Source: Corticium candelabrum
Taxonomy: Eukaryota; Porifera; Homoscleromorpha; Homosclerophorida; Plakinidae
Reading direction: 5' to 3'
Length of the DNA stretch: 64,000 nt
Assembly: GCF_963422355.1 (NCBI RefSeq)
Contig: NC_085085.1
Coordinates: forward strand, 4,203,675-4,267,674
Part shown: piece by piece, positions 34,325-46,599 of the stretch
Numbering within the stretch: position 1 is the first letter of the stretch
How the letters are laid out: each line of letters opens with the position of its first letter
Position numbers and translations under genes: made by a program
The notes under the pieces: generated by a model
The model's database searches: none
Told to the model about the DNA's origin: nothing
The model's input: the letters and a program-made list of their open reading frames with translations, nothing else

Positions 34325-36675
34325 TGCATGCATTCATACACTATAGCTCACACAGAGACATTAATGCTTCTATTTTTCTCATCTAGTATCCATTCCACGT
34401 TAGCTACATCACCTGATTTAATCCAATTGCAACATCAGACAGCAACACCACAAGAAGAAACGATCCCAATTGCATCGGTAATCCCAGTGTAACATATGCC
34501 AGTTCTTTAGAAGCAGGCGCACAACGAGGATGATCAACACCACCTTTGAACGACGTTCCAGTCATGTATGGCACACTCACAAGAACAGCAGGGAGCAACC
34601 ACGATATCAACGACTCAATAATATGAACCTTTACCTTTGCTCGATTTGAGAAGAAACGAGCTTGTGACGGTCTACGGATGATCTGCCAAAGATTGATTGC
34701 TGAACAGATCCACCAACAGGTAAATGAAAGAATTGTATATTGAAACACCATACCTAAATTAATAATTAATCAATATTAATTAAAACAACAAACTACAACT
34801 TTGCATACTTATGATTATGCAATACGAAGATGGATTCTTCACTGATTCTAGCAAATCTTGATGGGTGCAATGGACATCAGATTCACTGCTTATAATTTCA
34901 GCTACATCCGTTAGGCCTATCAATGCAAGTAATTCACACTAAGCCAAGACCGTGACTGATTCAGTAGTTAATCCAGTGTTACATTACCAAACAGAAACGT
35001 GTTCACCATCATGTAGAAGGACATGATATGAGGAAACTGCCATCTAACAAAGGGAAACTCATGTAAGCTTCCGTGCACGATCTCAACAACAACAGCAACA
35101 ACAACAACAACAACAACAACAACACACACACCGTTCGATGCAAACACACTCACGTGCACACATGCATAATAGTCAAGCTTACAATGTATGTCTTAGCTTG
35201 ATCCACGTAATGACTACAGCAACTCCAATAAGAAAATGTACAATAGCTTCTAAGAAGAGGACAGGTTTCTCGCTTCTCTCTTCAACTGCAGGCAACCACG
35301 TCCATTCACCACAAGGGAAGTAACAATCACCATTATCAGCTCTCCTCAATGGAGACCGACAACTGACAAAAATTTATTTAAAGGTCACAACCATCAATAT
35401 ATTGACTTTGACTACTTGATTACTTACTAGCTATGCCTACTAGAATTCACTTGCAAAATACTCTGGAAAGAGCTCGATAGATCAGATGATTCCTAACAGA
35501 AATCAAACAAACACTTACTGTGTACGTATATATTTATTTGATGCACTAATACTTTGTTCTAGAATGTGTTCATGTGCCAGTAATCATTACAATGTATGAC
35601 CTTTCTCAATTCAACACGTACCAATCAGTTCTGTAAATAATATTGTTTTACTACTTTTCATATGAGTTGCATTTGCCTGGTCTCACATCACAATACTGAC
35701 TTACTATACACATGTACAAAAGAAATTTAGACTGTCGCTAGCAACACATTTTCCACACACTCTCAATGTATAATTAAATAAATAATATATTTTTTACTGT
35801 ACAGTAAATAAACCACCAAACTATAAATACCAAGTGAAATCCTGTTTAAATAGTTACTGTTAATATGTTGCCCACATTACTATGAGTTCTGTTCTGCAAC
35901 AAAATTCAACAATTACACATCAACATCCAACAAGTTTGGTATACTACCCTAAGCTGCATTTCTAATGCTCCCATTAAGCTTATGCAGTCAGCTTTCAACT
36001 GCTTTTGAACAAGCAATATTTATAATAATTATATATAAAATATAGATGTATAAATACTTTCTAAATTGACAATTATTCAAATTTGTAGTTGTGTTTGTGC
36101 CATTTATATCATGTATTATTATGTCTATTACCTAAACACGGCCATCAGCTGCTATACATCCAAAGAAGCTGCTAAAGCTGAGCCAAACATTACAAAAAGA
36201 TGACACCATGTAAAAATTAAAAAAAATTGTTTTTACTTTGTGGTAAGTTAATCACCAAAATATTACCTGTATATACACTTACGGAAAACAACTGTCATAT
36301 TGGGAAATTTATGTTCTCGAAGGTCCTTCAAATTACCATCTTAATTCCACTAACTTTTAATTTGATTTGACTGCCTTTGAAGTCATTGTGGCCTCCTGTT
36401 CTAAATTTTAGTTTACTGTAGTATTAATCACTACTAAAAATATTCAAGGATCTAGACAGCTTGCATGCTATAAAGCTCTAGCCACTAGAGATTCAACACT
36501 ACCAGCTAGGTCGCAGACGACTAATTAGCTACAAATACTGACGCACATTTGATGTTGAGTCATTCGTAGTAGGTAAGCCGACAGATGACAAGTAGGCACC
36601 AGTAGGAAGGAGCATCATTCCAAACAGCAATACGAGACAACACACTTGAAACACTCTTGTTCCTCGCTGCTTCAT
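33751..36675 (-). CDS. Seven-transmembrane receptor-like protein (seven exons), weakly class-F-like
   Basis: Exons 36675-36547, 35492-35428, 35362-35183, 35043-34988, 34916-34809, 34753-34413 and 34212-33751 all join at GT-AG sites in frame, giving 446 residues. Residues 1-28 look like a signal peptide. The ectodomain is short (about 70 residues), with cysteines at 66, 78 and 82. Seven hydrophobic spans follow at about 99-120, 130-155, 177-203, 222-243, 264-288, 325-347 and 384-406. The C-terminal tail is about 40 residues. The TM3 pattern CWWICSAINLW and the cysteine-framed first outer loop recall Frizzled-like receptors, but no cysteine-rich Frizzled domain is present and identity to any named group is weak. 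The role is therefore unassigned beyond a probable G-protein-coupled receptor. Confidence 0.82.
34254..34321. repeat. (CA)n microsatellite in 7TM intron 6
   Basis: Nearly pure CA run between exons 6 and 7 of the 7TM gene, less than 100 bp from exon 6. Confidence 0.95.
35086..35122. repeat. (AAC)n trinucleotide tract
   Basis: ACA/AAC triplets in the intron just before exon 4 of the 7TM gene (plus-strand view), 43 bp beyond the acceptor. Confidence 0.9.
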
Positions 36676-38355
36676 CTTTTCCCAATCACCGACATGTCTG
36701 TCACTCTCAACTTTGCTACTGTCGACCTCATTCGATTGACAAGAGAGTCCTGCAATTACACTTTCAGTAGTTTAGTAGGTACTCGATCACCATGATGCAT
36801 GCTGATCACGTGCACCCAAACTAAATGGTAGGTAACTTAATTATAAGACCAGATCTCGAACCTTTCTGATGTACATGTGTGAGACAAACAGCAAGTCTGT
36901 AAGACTGTCTCAAACTACTCGTTGCTAGAGACATATCTTCGATTATTGGAGAGGACGTGGGAAAGAACCCGTATATCCTGAGGCGGACGGCCTCGGAGCC
37001 AGACCGCTTTAGCACGTGAGGGGGCGGAAAGAACGGGTGAGAGGCGGGGATTTGTAACTTTCTGTATGACACGCGCTTGGCCCTGCCTCCTCTTGCATTT
37101 ACACCAAGTGTCTGATAACTTCACAGCCATGAAAGCTGACGAGGACGTACTTTAAACTAAGGATTGCTAACCCTCTGAACATGTAGGACTCGAATGTAAT
37201 TAATTACCTTCGTCACATTCGGGTTCTTCATTGCGAAAAGGCTAGGGGTGCCTGCACGTGACTTACTCCGCCTTGTGAAGTAATGGCGTTCTGTCGGGTT
37301 ACCTAGTACACTATAAACATTTGGCATGTAGTGCTTGCTATCTAACACTCACTCATGGTCACTCTTGCATTCATCGCATTGTAATGATTGCATGCATGCA
37401 TACCTACATGGTGCACCTGTTCTCATAGTTTAGTAGCAAGTACATGCATGGAGTTTAATTACACAGATATAACTAAATCTAAAATCCATAACTAAAACTA
37501 AATTAAATACTAAAACTAAATTGATAACTAAAACTAAAATTAAGGCAAATATCTACCAAAACTAAAACTAAAATTAAAAATTGTCTTGAAAAACTAAAAC
37601 CAAAACTAAATTAAACGTAATACCAAACAACGGGATACTTGTACTGGGGTAGGGTCAGAATATTTTATTCACTATTAAAGCAAAAAACTAGAAACAAAAA
37701 TCTCCTCCTATACATCAATACAGTACGTCGCACAATTTTACTTCATTTTTCTTGCACTCAGTCGATAATTGCAGGATAGCTTGAGTCACCTAGCTGTAAA
37801 CACAGGCTAACTTGAAAACAGCTGTATATGCTAATATATAGTTATTATCAAAGTGTTTCATTTAGGAGTGTGTAGAAAGTATTTGACAATGATGTAAATT
37901 TGTTCATAGATGATAGACTTAGTAAATATTCTTTAGTAAATATTCTTCAAGTGCACAGCAGTTTGGCCATGGAATTATACCATATTCTGTATAAATGTGT
38001 ATATGCACCCATTTACGTACTGCAGACATTGCCCACCTGGTTCAGTACTGCTAGGCAATGCAACAAAAGTCATTTGCTCCCATGATGCACTGACAAGGAA
38101 GGCAAGAGAGTAACAGTTCAGAACTCAATTTTCACAGATGCCACGGGAAAAATTGCACACAATAGGTGTTCCTTCACTTTCATTGGTATTAGGAAGACCC
38201 TATATTTGGTGCAAAGTGGTCACTCACATGTCAAATCAATCCAATGTATTGTCTACTAATTTGTAAGTTAGACATAATTTGTCACATTCAAATAACAGGC
38301 TGCTCAGCTAGTAGTCTATAAAAATGAACATGACGTTTACATACCGTGTGCAATG
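36676..38355. other. Intergenic: 7TM upstream region, ACTAAA tract, SLC46 spacer
   Basis: 36676-37400 is the 7TM upstream flank, with a stretch (36860-36960) resembling 40555-40640. About 37465-37620 is a degenerate tandem tract of ACTAAA-type units. From about 37640 the sequence is the usual SLC46 array spacer (compare 25740 and 30590 onward). No gene recognised. Confidence 0.6.
37465..37620. repeat. Degenerate (ACTAAA)n minisatellite
   Basis: Repeated ACTAAAACTAAA-like units with drift, very low in G. It lies immediately before the SLC46 spacer homology begins. Confidence 0.85.
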
Positions 38356-40218
38356 CTAAGCTGCTTTGTCTTGATTTCTCAACAGTGATTCTCTTGATTC
38401 AGTTTTTCTCACGATTGAAGGCCTCCACGACTTCGAGAAGTGTAAAATTCTATGATGAAACATAAGGCATCAATAAACCGATACCACCAAACCCAAGTTC
38501 TGTTAAAGTTTAAGCTACAGTATTTATAAACATTCAGATATCTGTAATATTTCAATCTGACTCCACTCTTCATAAACTGTCATGACAACTATTGTTCAAA
38601 ATGTAGTAGCAGTAGCTACTTAACATCATCACCCTCTGTCAATTGATTAATCTATAGCAAACAAATATGAATTACACTATGAGAATGAACATGACTGCAT
38701 AGACCAAAGCCATGACAAGAAAGGTGAAAGCTCCAGAATTGGGTAGAAAGCTGATATTGTCTTGATTGATAGCAGAATACAATGGATTGAAGATTACTAG
38801 TGCTAGTAATGAATTTGTGGTCTCCACGGATGATGAAAGAGAGAAGAGGGCTCCTTGGTGTTCTTTCACAACACATTTTGATAACATAGATCTCAATGTT
38901 GGAGCAACAACAGCAGATGGTAAGCCAATGCCCAAAACTTCAATAAACAACAACTGATCAGAGCAACAGCAAGTAATTGAAAACAAGCTACTTTACAGGC
39001 ACATACAGTAACACAGAGTAGAATGATTGACTAATCAAATATACCTAGAAACATGCTCCATGTCGAAGTGACAAATGCGAGATAGACGAATTCTGCAATA
39101 AAAGATAGAATGCCCACCAATACAATTGTTGTATCTCTCATGTGAAGAAAAGCGGTAAAAAGAGTTAAAACGATTGTAGCCCCCAAAATCATACAAAAAT
39201 ACGACAATCCAAAGAAGTAGCCAATTATACTCGTACTCCAACACATAGGTGTCCCCAGAAAATAAAGGTACATTATGGTAGGTGAAGCATCACTGATGAG
39301 AATACTGAAGCCGTCAGCAAGCAACAACAGGCAAAGACACCATTTTGGTTTAACGTGTAACTCCCCTGATTTCAATATCAGAAATCCTTTCATGGCAGAC
39401 TTCATACATCCATTTCCATCATCGGGTGGAGTAGAATCACCATTTCCATCATTGGATGGAGGAACATCATGATCAGCATAATCATCTTGAACACTTCTCA
39501 CAGCTAAGCTCTCCTGGTCATTGAAATTACCTTTGTCTTCACCTTCAATCCTCAGCGGATCATCAAGCAAGAACAACACATACAACAAGCAGAAAACATA
39601 ACTGAACAGACAGGCGAAGAGAACACTAAAAGGGCCAATGTACTGCAGCAGAACGCCACCAGCCGTTCGTCCCATGCCTGCTCCTAGAGCCATCATTGCA
39701 CTCAGTATGCCAAGACGTCTCGTTCTTGTTTTGATGCTAGACATGTCTGACGTGTAAGAATAGACAGCCAGATACACCAAAGTGCTACCGCCGCACAACC
39801 CATATGGTATAGTACCAAAAAACATGTAACCAATGGGCAATTTCCAGTAAACAATAACAAGCAGCACAATTGTTACGCAAGTTCCTCCGATCACTGGAAT
39901 TATCATCATCAACCTCCTTCCGTGTTTGAGTCTATCCGACCAGCTGCCAATCGCTAGAGTCACGACGACCGACGGAATGTAGATAGACACAAGAAAGTAC
40001 AGAAGCCATTTTGAAGCAACAGACTGAGCCTTCCTCTCCGCTTTGAATTCGATCCCCGTGTTGTTTCCACACGTTTGTGTCCTATTATTGCTGTGCACGT
40101 CGTATTCACTATAGAAGTAGTCATTCAAAAAGCTAGTGATCCAAGTAATTTGCGACATCAACGCATAAAAAAAGAATAAAAGAACAGGATCAGGCACTCG
40201 TACACGGCAGGATGCCAT
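38356..40218 (-). CDS. SLC46-like major facilitator transporter, array copy 4
   Basis: Exons 40218-39045, 38937-38676 and 38449-38356 join in frame to 509 residues. It carries the same GSWSDRLKHGRR motif and the same C-terminal tail family as copies 2 and 3. The central cytoplasmic loop is longer because a short acidic unit is repeated: PPSNDGNGDS is followed by PPDDGNGC. The donor of exon 2 is GTAATT, a weaker site than the GTAAGT of the other copies. The tail reads RPSIVRKTESRESLLRNQDKAA, the most changed of the three close copies. Substrate unknown. Confidence 0.9.
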
Positions 40219-41856
40219 ACCTCACAATGCGAGGCAGGTCACATGTAGGCATCGATCCTTAGCAACCGTTTTGCTATTTGCAGTCTCTAACGTCAGTTAC
40301 TGCACTAAAAATATTATGGCTTGCGGTCAATTTACATAATAATTGCAACTTCCCTCCATTCGTCCAGTATGCGGAAGTTGCGTTATATAAGTGCAATAAA
40401 GTAGACTCGGTGTGTGTCTCTATAGACAGAAAGTAGACTAGGGGCGGGGTGGGTTCGATTTCCACTGCCTACAGCATGCGCTCAGATTGCCGGATGTAGG
40501 CTAGTTCTAATGAATATTCTAAACTTCTAACTATCACCCAATATGGTATTAGAACATGTACAAGACCAGAGCTCAAAATTTCTGTTGTCAAGATTGCCTC
40601 AAACTACTCGTTGCCATAGACATATCTGCCGAAGAGCTTGAACTTCGTACGATGTAACAGGCAACCGTAATAACCCGGATATGGAGGACAACGCCGGAAG
40701 TATGATGGCGGGTAAAGTCTGGCTAGGCGAGACTAATAGCGTGAGACTACTTACACCCGTACCCATCTGGGGCTATGACGCTGCATGCAGCGCCAAGCCA
40801 AGTTTTGCAGCGCCAAGATTGTACTAGACCTACTCTGGCGCGCCCACTATTCACTTGCAGTATGTAGCTAGTTGTCAAATCGAAGAACAATATTAATTAA
40901 TTGATTGCAATTTGTCTATTCTCCTGGCGGCCAAGCAGATCTAAAGTAGGTCTACGTGGTCTCAGACACAGACTACAGCTGTCACGGTCAGTGCATATGA
41001 CACTGATGTTGCCTGGTACACACAGACCCAGCAAAGCTTAAATTTTAGCTCCTCCCCAGGCCACTTTGTTATTATTAATTAGCACAGTAGGAATTTATTT
41101 TTGTTGTGGTCCATGTATACTAATTAATTAAATCCTCTCATACTGTGAGTTTGAAATAGCAAGAGTTCAAATGTAATAAAAATTTCGATCTAGCTATATC
41201 TAGCTCTGCTATCATTTGCTGCTGAAAATATTTACTAGACAGAACGCTGCATGCTGCTGAACATAATAATAATATTAAAATAGCAGTTAGTTGTGGTGTG
41301 AGTTATTGTATTAACTTATAACACTCTATATGATTATGCACACCTGCACTGTAGAGACTGAGCCATACCAAGGCCCGACGAGTGCCTAGAGAATTGTGGC
41401 GAATCAAATTCACATTGATGTCCAAATTTTCTTGGGGATACCAACTTGTCTGGCAAATTTGGCAAGGGAATGTCACAAGCAAGAGATGCAAAAAATCTCT
41501 ACAATGTGGGCACTTGTCACCTTTAGCTCAACTGCACAATTGTAGTTGTAGTAGTACACTACAATTTGCACAACACAATATGCCCCCCTGAGTTTGTCTC
41601 TCCTGTCAGCTTCCTGCAAGCTGTGCAGTGGTGGTCATTGTGTTGAAAAATGTCCCATTGCTGTACAGAGTGAGACTGGGTTCTCTATTATTTCTCATCT
41701 CGTTGAACAGACTATATTTGTTATAGTAGTTATTAAATAGATCATACCTATTTAATAGCATCCTATACAATGTCTTCGTAGTTGTATCTTCGCCTCACTC
41801 AAGCATTACATCAGATCATGATGTTTTAGATACCGCTGAATGTCATATGCCACACT
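40219..41856. other. Intergenic region between SLC46-like copies 4 and 5
   Basis: Contains a block (40680-40745, GGAAGTATGATGGC and neighbours) that recurs in altered form at 13318-13350 and 46285-46325, and GCAGCGCCAAG-type repeats at 40780-40825 related to 46215-46250. No gene recognised; the open frame at 41382-41591 is not like anything I know. Confidence 0.5.
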
Positions 41857-43819
41857 CTATGTGTCTTCATTGCTCAGCAGTGATTGGTTCGTTTCGATCT
41901 GCTTTCCAAATGAGTACTTCCAAGAGCTAGAACAGTGTAAAATTCTAAAATAGAAGAAAGCATGTCACCAAAGATGAAATAACTAAAGTTAAAAACTGCA
42001 AATTCTAAACAGTAATAGCTGTATTCATTGGCTGATTAAATTTGCAATAAAAATATTGCTAAAAATTGTGCTAACAATTCAGTTGATATATTTTCATTGT
42101 TCATAGGTTTAATTAGTTCTCATTATTTTTCTAATGCACACTCTTAAATAGAGCTAATTTACAGTAATCAGTTTGCAAAAATTACATAAACACTACAGCT
42201 ATCACAATGACCAACATCACCAAAATTACTTCATTAATTAACCAGTGAAAGCTATATACTAACATCACACAACAAACAAGACTTACAGGATAACGACAAA
42301 TATAATAGTATAAACAAAAGCCATGACAAGAAATGTGAAGGCTCCAGAATTGGGAAGAAAGCTGATATCTTCTTGGTTGGTAGCAGAATACAATGGATTA
42401 AATATTACAAGTGCTAGTAATGAATTTGTGGTCTCCACAGATGCTGAAAGAGAGAAGAGGGCTCCTTGGTGTTCTTTTACAACACATTTTGATAACATAG
42501 ATGTCAATGTTGGAGCAACAACACCAGATGGCAAGCAGATAGCCAAAACTTCAATACAAACAAACAACAACTGATCAGAACAACACAGAATAACTATTTC
42601 ATAACCACACAACATATAGAAGGATGCTTCTCTAATCAACTATACCTAAAAACACGTTCCACGTTGAGGTAACAAAAGCCAAACAGACGTATAGTCCAAC
42701 AAAAAATAGAATGCCCACCAATACAATTGTTGTATCTCTCAGGTAAATAAAATTCGTGAAAACAGTCAAGACGACCGTTGCCCCAATAATCATGAAGAGA
42801 TAAGAAGACCCAAAAAAGAAACCAATTGTGCTTATATCCCAACATAAAGGTGTACCAAGAAAATAGAGGTACTCTATGGTAGGTGCACCATCACTAATAA
42901 GAATAGTGAGACCGTCGGCAACCAACAACAGGCAAAGGCACCATCGTGGCTTGAGAGTTAGCTCCCTTGTTTTCAATATCCGAATTGGTCCAGTAACCGA
43001 CTCCATATTACAGCCACCATTGCTGTAATTATTAGTCAAAGCACCATCTTCATCAAAATCATTGCCACTGACATCATCCTCACTACCACCATCATTAACA
43101 AGGTTTGTACCGAGCTCGTGCTCACCCTCTGAAGTATTCACGTCTCTCCCATCAATGTTTGACGAATCATCAAGCAAGACAATCACATACAACATGCCGA
43201 CAACGCAACAAAAGAGAGAGGAAATGAGAAGAGCAGACGAGCCAACATGCTGCAAAAGAAGACCTCCTCCCACTCTTCCTGCGCCTGCTCCTACAGCCAT
43301 CATTGCACTCAGTATGCCAAGACGTCTAGTCCTTGTTTCAGGACTAGACACATCAGACACATAGGAATACATTGCCAGATAGTGTAGGGTGCTACCGCCC
43401 GTGAAGCCATACGGTGTACTTCCAAGAAAAAGATATCCGATTGATAATTTCAAGTGGACAACAATAAGTACCACAACAGTGAGCCAACATCCTCCCATCA
43501 ACGGAATCACCATCATCAATCTCCTGCCATATTTGATCCGATCCGACCACCCACCAGCCACTAGGGTGACCAAGATCGACGGAATGTAGATAGTCAGGGT
43601 AATGTAGAGCAACCATTTTGAAGCGGCCGACTGAGCGTCTCTTTCCGTTTCGAATGCGACGCCTGTCGTATTTCCGCATTGTTTCGTTCTGTTCGTGTCG
43701 ACGTCGTACTTTTCGTAGAAGTAGTCGTTCGCGAAGCTAGTGATCCACGTCGTTAACGACGTCAGAAAATATAGAAAGAGGAGAAAGACAGGATCAGCGA
43801 CTTTCGTCCGGTATGCCAT
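41857..43819 (-). CDS. SLC46-like major facilitator transporter, array copy 5 (divergent)
   Basis: Exons 43819-42646, 42548-42287 and 41944-41857 join in frame to 507 residues. It is clearly homologous but the most distant member: the loop motif is GGWSDRIKYGRR, the outer loop has DTNRTKQCGNTTG, and the last exon is two codons shorter, ending SNEDT. The central loop is long and highly acidic (GGSEDDVSGNDFDEDGA). Exon positions and phases are the same as in copies 2-4, so it is an older member of the same tandem family. Substrate unknown. Confidence 0.9.
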
Positions 43820-44274
43820 AGCAGCCTTGACCTCCCAGACCCGTGTAGCGGCATGGTCTAGCGCGTATCGTATAGCCTCGCAAGCCAGGCTTTTCCGCGC
43901 AGTTGTTGAGCTAAACGCACGTGAATCACGCGAGGAGGAGGAGGAGCTTTTTCCGAAATTGCTCCAGCATTCAGTTTCGCCAACAGTACGTACACCGCTG
44001 AATCTAGACGACTACCAATCTGCAGCGCGGTAGTTTGAGAAATGAACTCATGTATTGTAGGCGGTTAGCGTATGTAGCACTCAGAGTTCATGCATTGAAA
44101 TAAGTCGTACGTAGTACACAGCGCATTCAACTAGGAGTCAACTCTACACTTCCTGAACATGGTAGGTCCACTGCGCTGCTGTTTTCCCACGTCTAGGTGT
44201 TTCCAGTTCGCCGCGAGGAGAGCCAAGCCAATATCGTAAAAAGAGTTGCTTGCTAGATCGAAAGTACCGTCACC
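43820..44274. other. Upstream flank of SLC46-like copy 5
   Basis: Holds one arm (43874-43975) of an inverted repeat whose other arm is 45742-45835. No gene recognised. Confidence 0.5.
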
Positions 44275-45250
44275 AGTGGCGTAGATATGGGGGCCTGCTG
44301 GGGGCACATGCCCCCAAAATTTGGCTACTTTTTAAATTTTGATCCCGTAATTTGCTAATTGCAACCAATGTTTTCAAATTCTAGGACTAGCTAGCCATTA
44401 GTGATTGTTAATGATGATAATGATGCTGATTACAATAATAAGTTCTTAATGCGATCTAGTGCGTTATTTAGGGAAACAGGCTTCCCGCAATCGACACGAA
44501 AGGGCAGTATATTATCTTTCTTTAGGCTTAAGCGGTAAGTTAGTCATAGTTCATGGCCTATAGGTTTCATATGAGGCATTACGCGTCTAGTTGCTGATCA
44601 TTCACGGTTGCTAACTTTATAGTAGTCTTCACACTGTATCAGGTGAAACAGAGGAACATTCACTGTCAGACGACGATCTTACACCATATACGTTTCTACA
44701 TCGCTTTACCAACCAGAAGGTGCTGTTGAATTCGTATTCTCCTACGGCCTCTTGTCATCGTCACAACCGCTACACTTCAGCCACTATGTTTACAGTAGCA
44801 GATTCGACTTTAGGTGTTCCCAATCGATCACGAGAGAAAGACTGTGATCCAGAGTCTGGTAATGAATGCCAGGATTCGACGATTGCAACAGAATCAGACT
44901 CTGCAAGATACAAAATCGACGGTTCGGATATATTGGCATATATACTTAGTAGTTGGAACGTAAACTGCATGGACATTGGGCATTAGCTAGTCAAAAAATT
45001 GCTGTTTATTGAAGACTTGCCACGTAGTGCAGGAGATACGGCTAGACAGCCAATTCTGTCGAAATATCCATCTACCACGTTTACATGGTCAAAAGGCTAG
45101 ATCGTTCATTGCAGATTGATATCAAAAGTACACTTGGCTCGAGTATTCAGTAAGGCATGATGCGTCGTTTTGCTACGTGTGTCGTCAGATTTGAGAAAAT
45201 TTTCCAGAGTGCCCCCCCCGAATCTTGGACTCGATCTGTCTACGCCGATG
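44275..45250 (+). mobile_element. Decayed, internally deleted hAT (ZMYM1-type)
   Basis: The left end is CAGTGGCGTAGATATGGGGGC. The right end, with CTGTCTACGCC preceded by a C-run, is a damaged inverted copy of it. On plus, about 44925-45190 gives pieces of the N-terminal TTF-type zinc finger of ZMYM1-like hAT proteins: RQPILSKYP, then in another frame TWLEYS and DASFCYVCRQ. The catalytic part is absent, so this is a deletion derivative. The 3' half of the 112-codon frame at 45157-45495 lies beyond the element and is unrecognised. Confidence 0.7.
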
Positions 45251-46599
45251 CCATCACACGTTCATTTCAGATAGACTGTGTTAGCAATGCACGCCATCTG
45301 ATCGTCAGGAGAGGTCAACAAGCTGTATACCACTGCTTTGATGAACCGTTGAGTGAAACAGGGCGGCAGTTCTCAAACCATTTCTCCCACAGACTAGATG
45401 TCAGAGTAGACGCGCAAGAGTGGTGTGAACACTGCTACGTCGGTTTCAAACCTACACATGAGCTCAGTAGAAAGAAACATTGCTGGAGAGTGTAGGTTCA
45501 GCGGACCAGTCCCATATATAGGCCATTCCTGGGCTCATTATTCACCAGCACTCTGTCCATCAACATGCAGCTTCACTTCGTGTTCAAGCGCTCTCCGCGG
45601 AGGACTTGTCTGCGTTTCATGTATCAAACCCAATTACACTATCGAGCTCTTTAGGAAATCGAATTAGACTTATCCAAGCTATGAAACCGGATCTGGGGTC
45701 CCACATCACTATGACGTTCTCGAAAGCGACCAGGCTCTTCTCGCGCTGGAGGAATTTCGGCAAATAATCCTCCTCGCGTGATTCACGTGCGTTTAGCTCA
45801 GCGACTGCGTGTAAGAGCCTGGCTTGTGAGGCTACCTGCTCGCACGTGAGAGGAGGTGCAAAAAGACCTCCTGCAGCGGTAGCCTCGTACCCAGGTCCTC
45901 GGCCTCCCAATCCCAGACGACTTGAATCGGCGCTACACGTTTAGGGCGTTTTAGGGCGGCATGTTTTCGTTGTTCTTGTATTACAGCCGTTATTGGAAAG
46001 GTATGCATTTGCGAAATTGAGCACTATAAAAAAGTCAGAAGAGGCGGTACCATCCCAGACGCGACTCTACAGGGGTCTGAAAGGTCGAGGCTAATGAGTT
46101 GAAATTTCTAGGTCAAGTGGACAGGAAACGCATAATACATACTCTACATAATGTGTGCCTGCCGCCCTGCGTTTCTGCAAGGGGTGCCCAGCTGGCGCTC
46201 TGACCAAACCAAAGTTTGCAGCGGCAGCTAGAGCCGCGCCAAGATTCTTAGTAATGCTTTGGAGGTAGTCTCGCGTTGTTTCGCGGAAGTATGGCACGGC
46301 AAAAGTGTCTGGTTACGCAAGACTAATGCGTTAGCACGCCCATTACCGCGCAGAAGAAGTAGATCAATATATCAAACTGTGGTAGCAGACTGTAGCAATG
46401 TAAATAGTAATTATAAGAATGGTCACATTCGGAAAGTACTTACCCGGGGATAGATATACCTAGCTAACTAGCGCGCGAAACACAGTGTTTGACAGTAGAG
46501 CAGATAGTACATGGTGACTGGTGCCGAGGAGAAGGCAACTGTGTAAGAATGTAGTAGATACTAATACATACTTTCGCGATACATGGTGTCAAAAGTGAA
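45251..46599. other. Intergenic region with an inverted-repeat arm and dispersed repeats
   Basis: 45742-45835 is inverted relative to 43874-43975; both can be read as ...SQARL..AV.ELNARESREE, but neither is part of a recognisable gene. 46215-46330 shares blocks with 40680-40830. No gene recognised. Confidence 0.5.

Noticed and set aside
37465-37620. ACTAAA repeats considered as a CRISPR-like or satellite centromere array
   Set aside because: Units are only about 6 bp, degenerate and without spacers; an ordinary minisatellite in a eukaryotic intergenic region.
40440-40480. GGTTCGATTTCC, like a tRNA B box
   Set aside because: No matching A box at the right distance and no cloverleaf stems can be drawn around it.
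43740-44033. Plus-strand frame with the ELNARESREEEEE motif shared with 45617-45910
   Set aside because: Begins antisense within exon 1 of SLC46-like copy 5 and continues into a dispersed repeat; not a gene.
45157-45495. 112-codon open frame that might be a small gene
   Set aside because: Its first half is out-of-frame hAT zinc-finger sequence and it crosses the element's right end, so it is a chance fusion.
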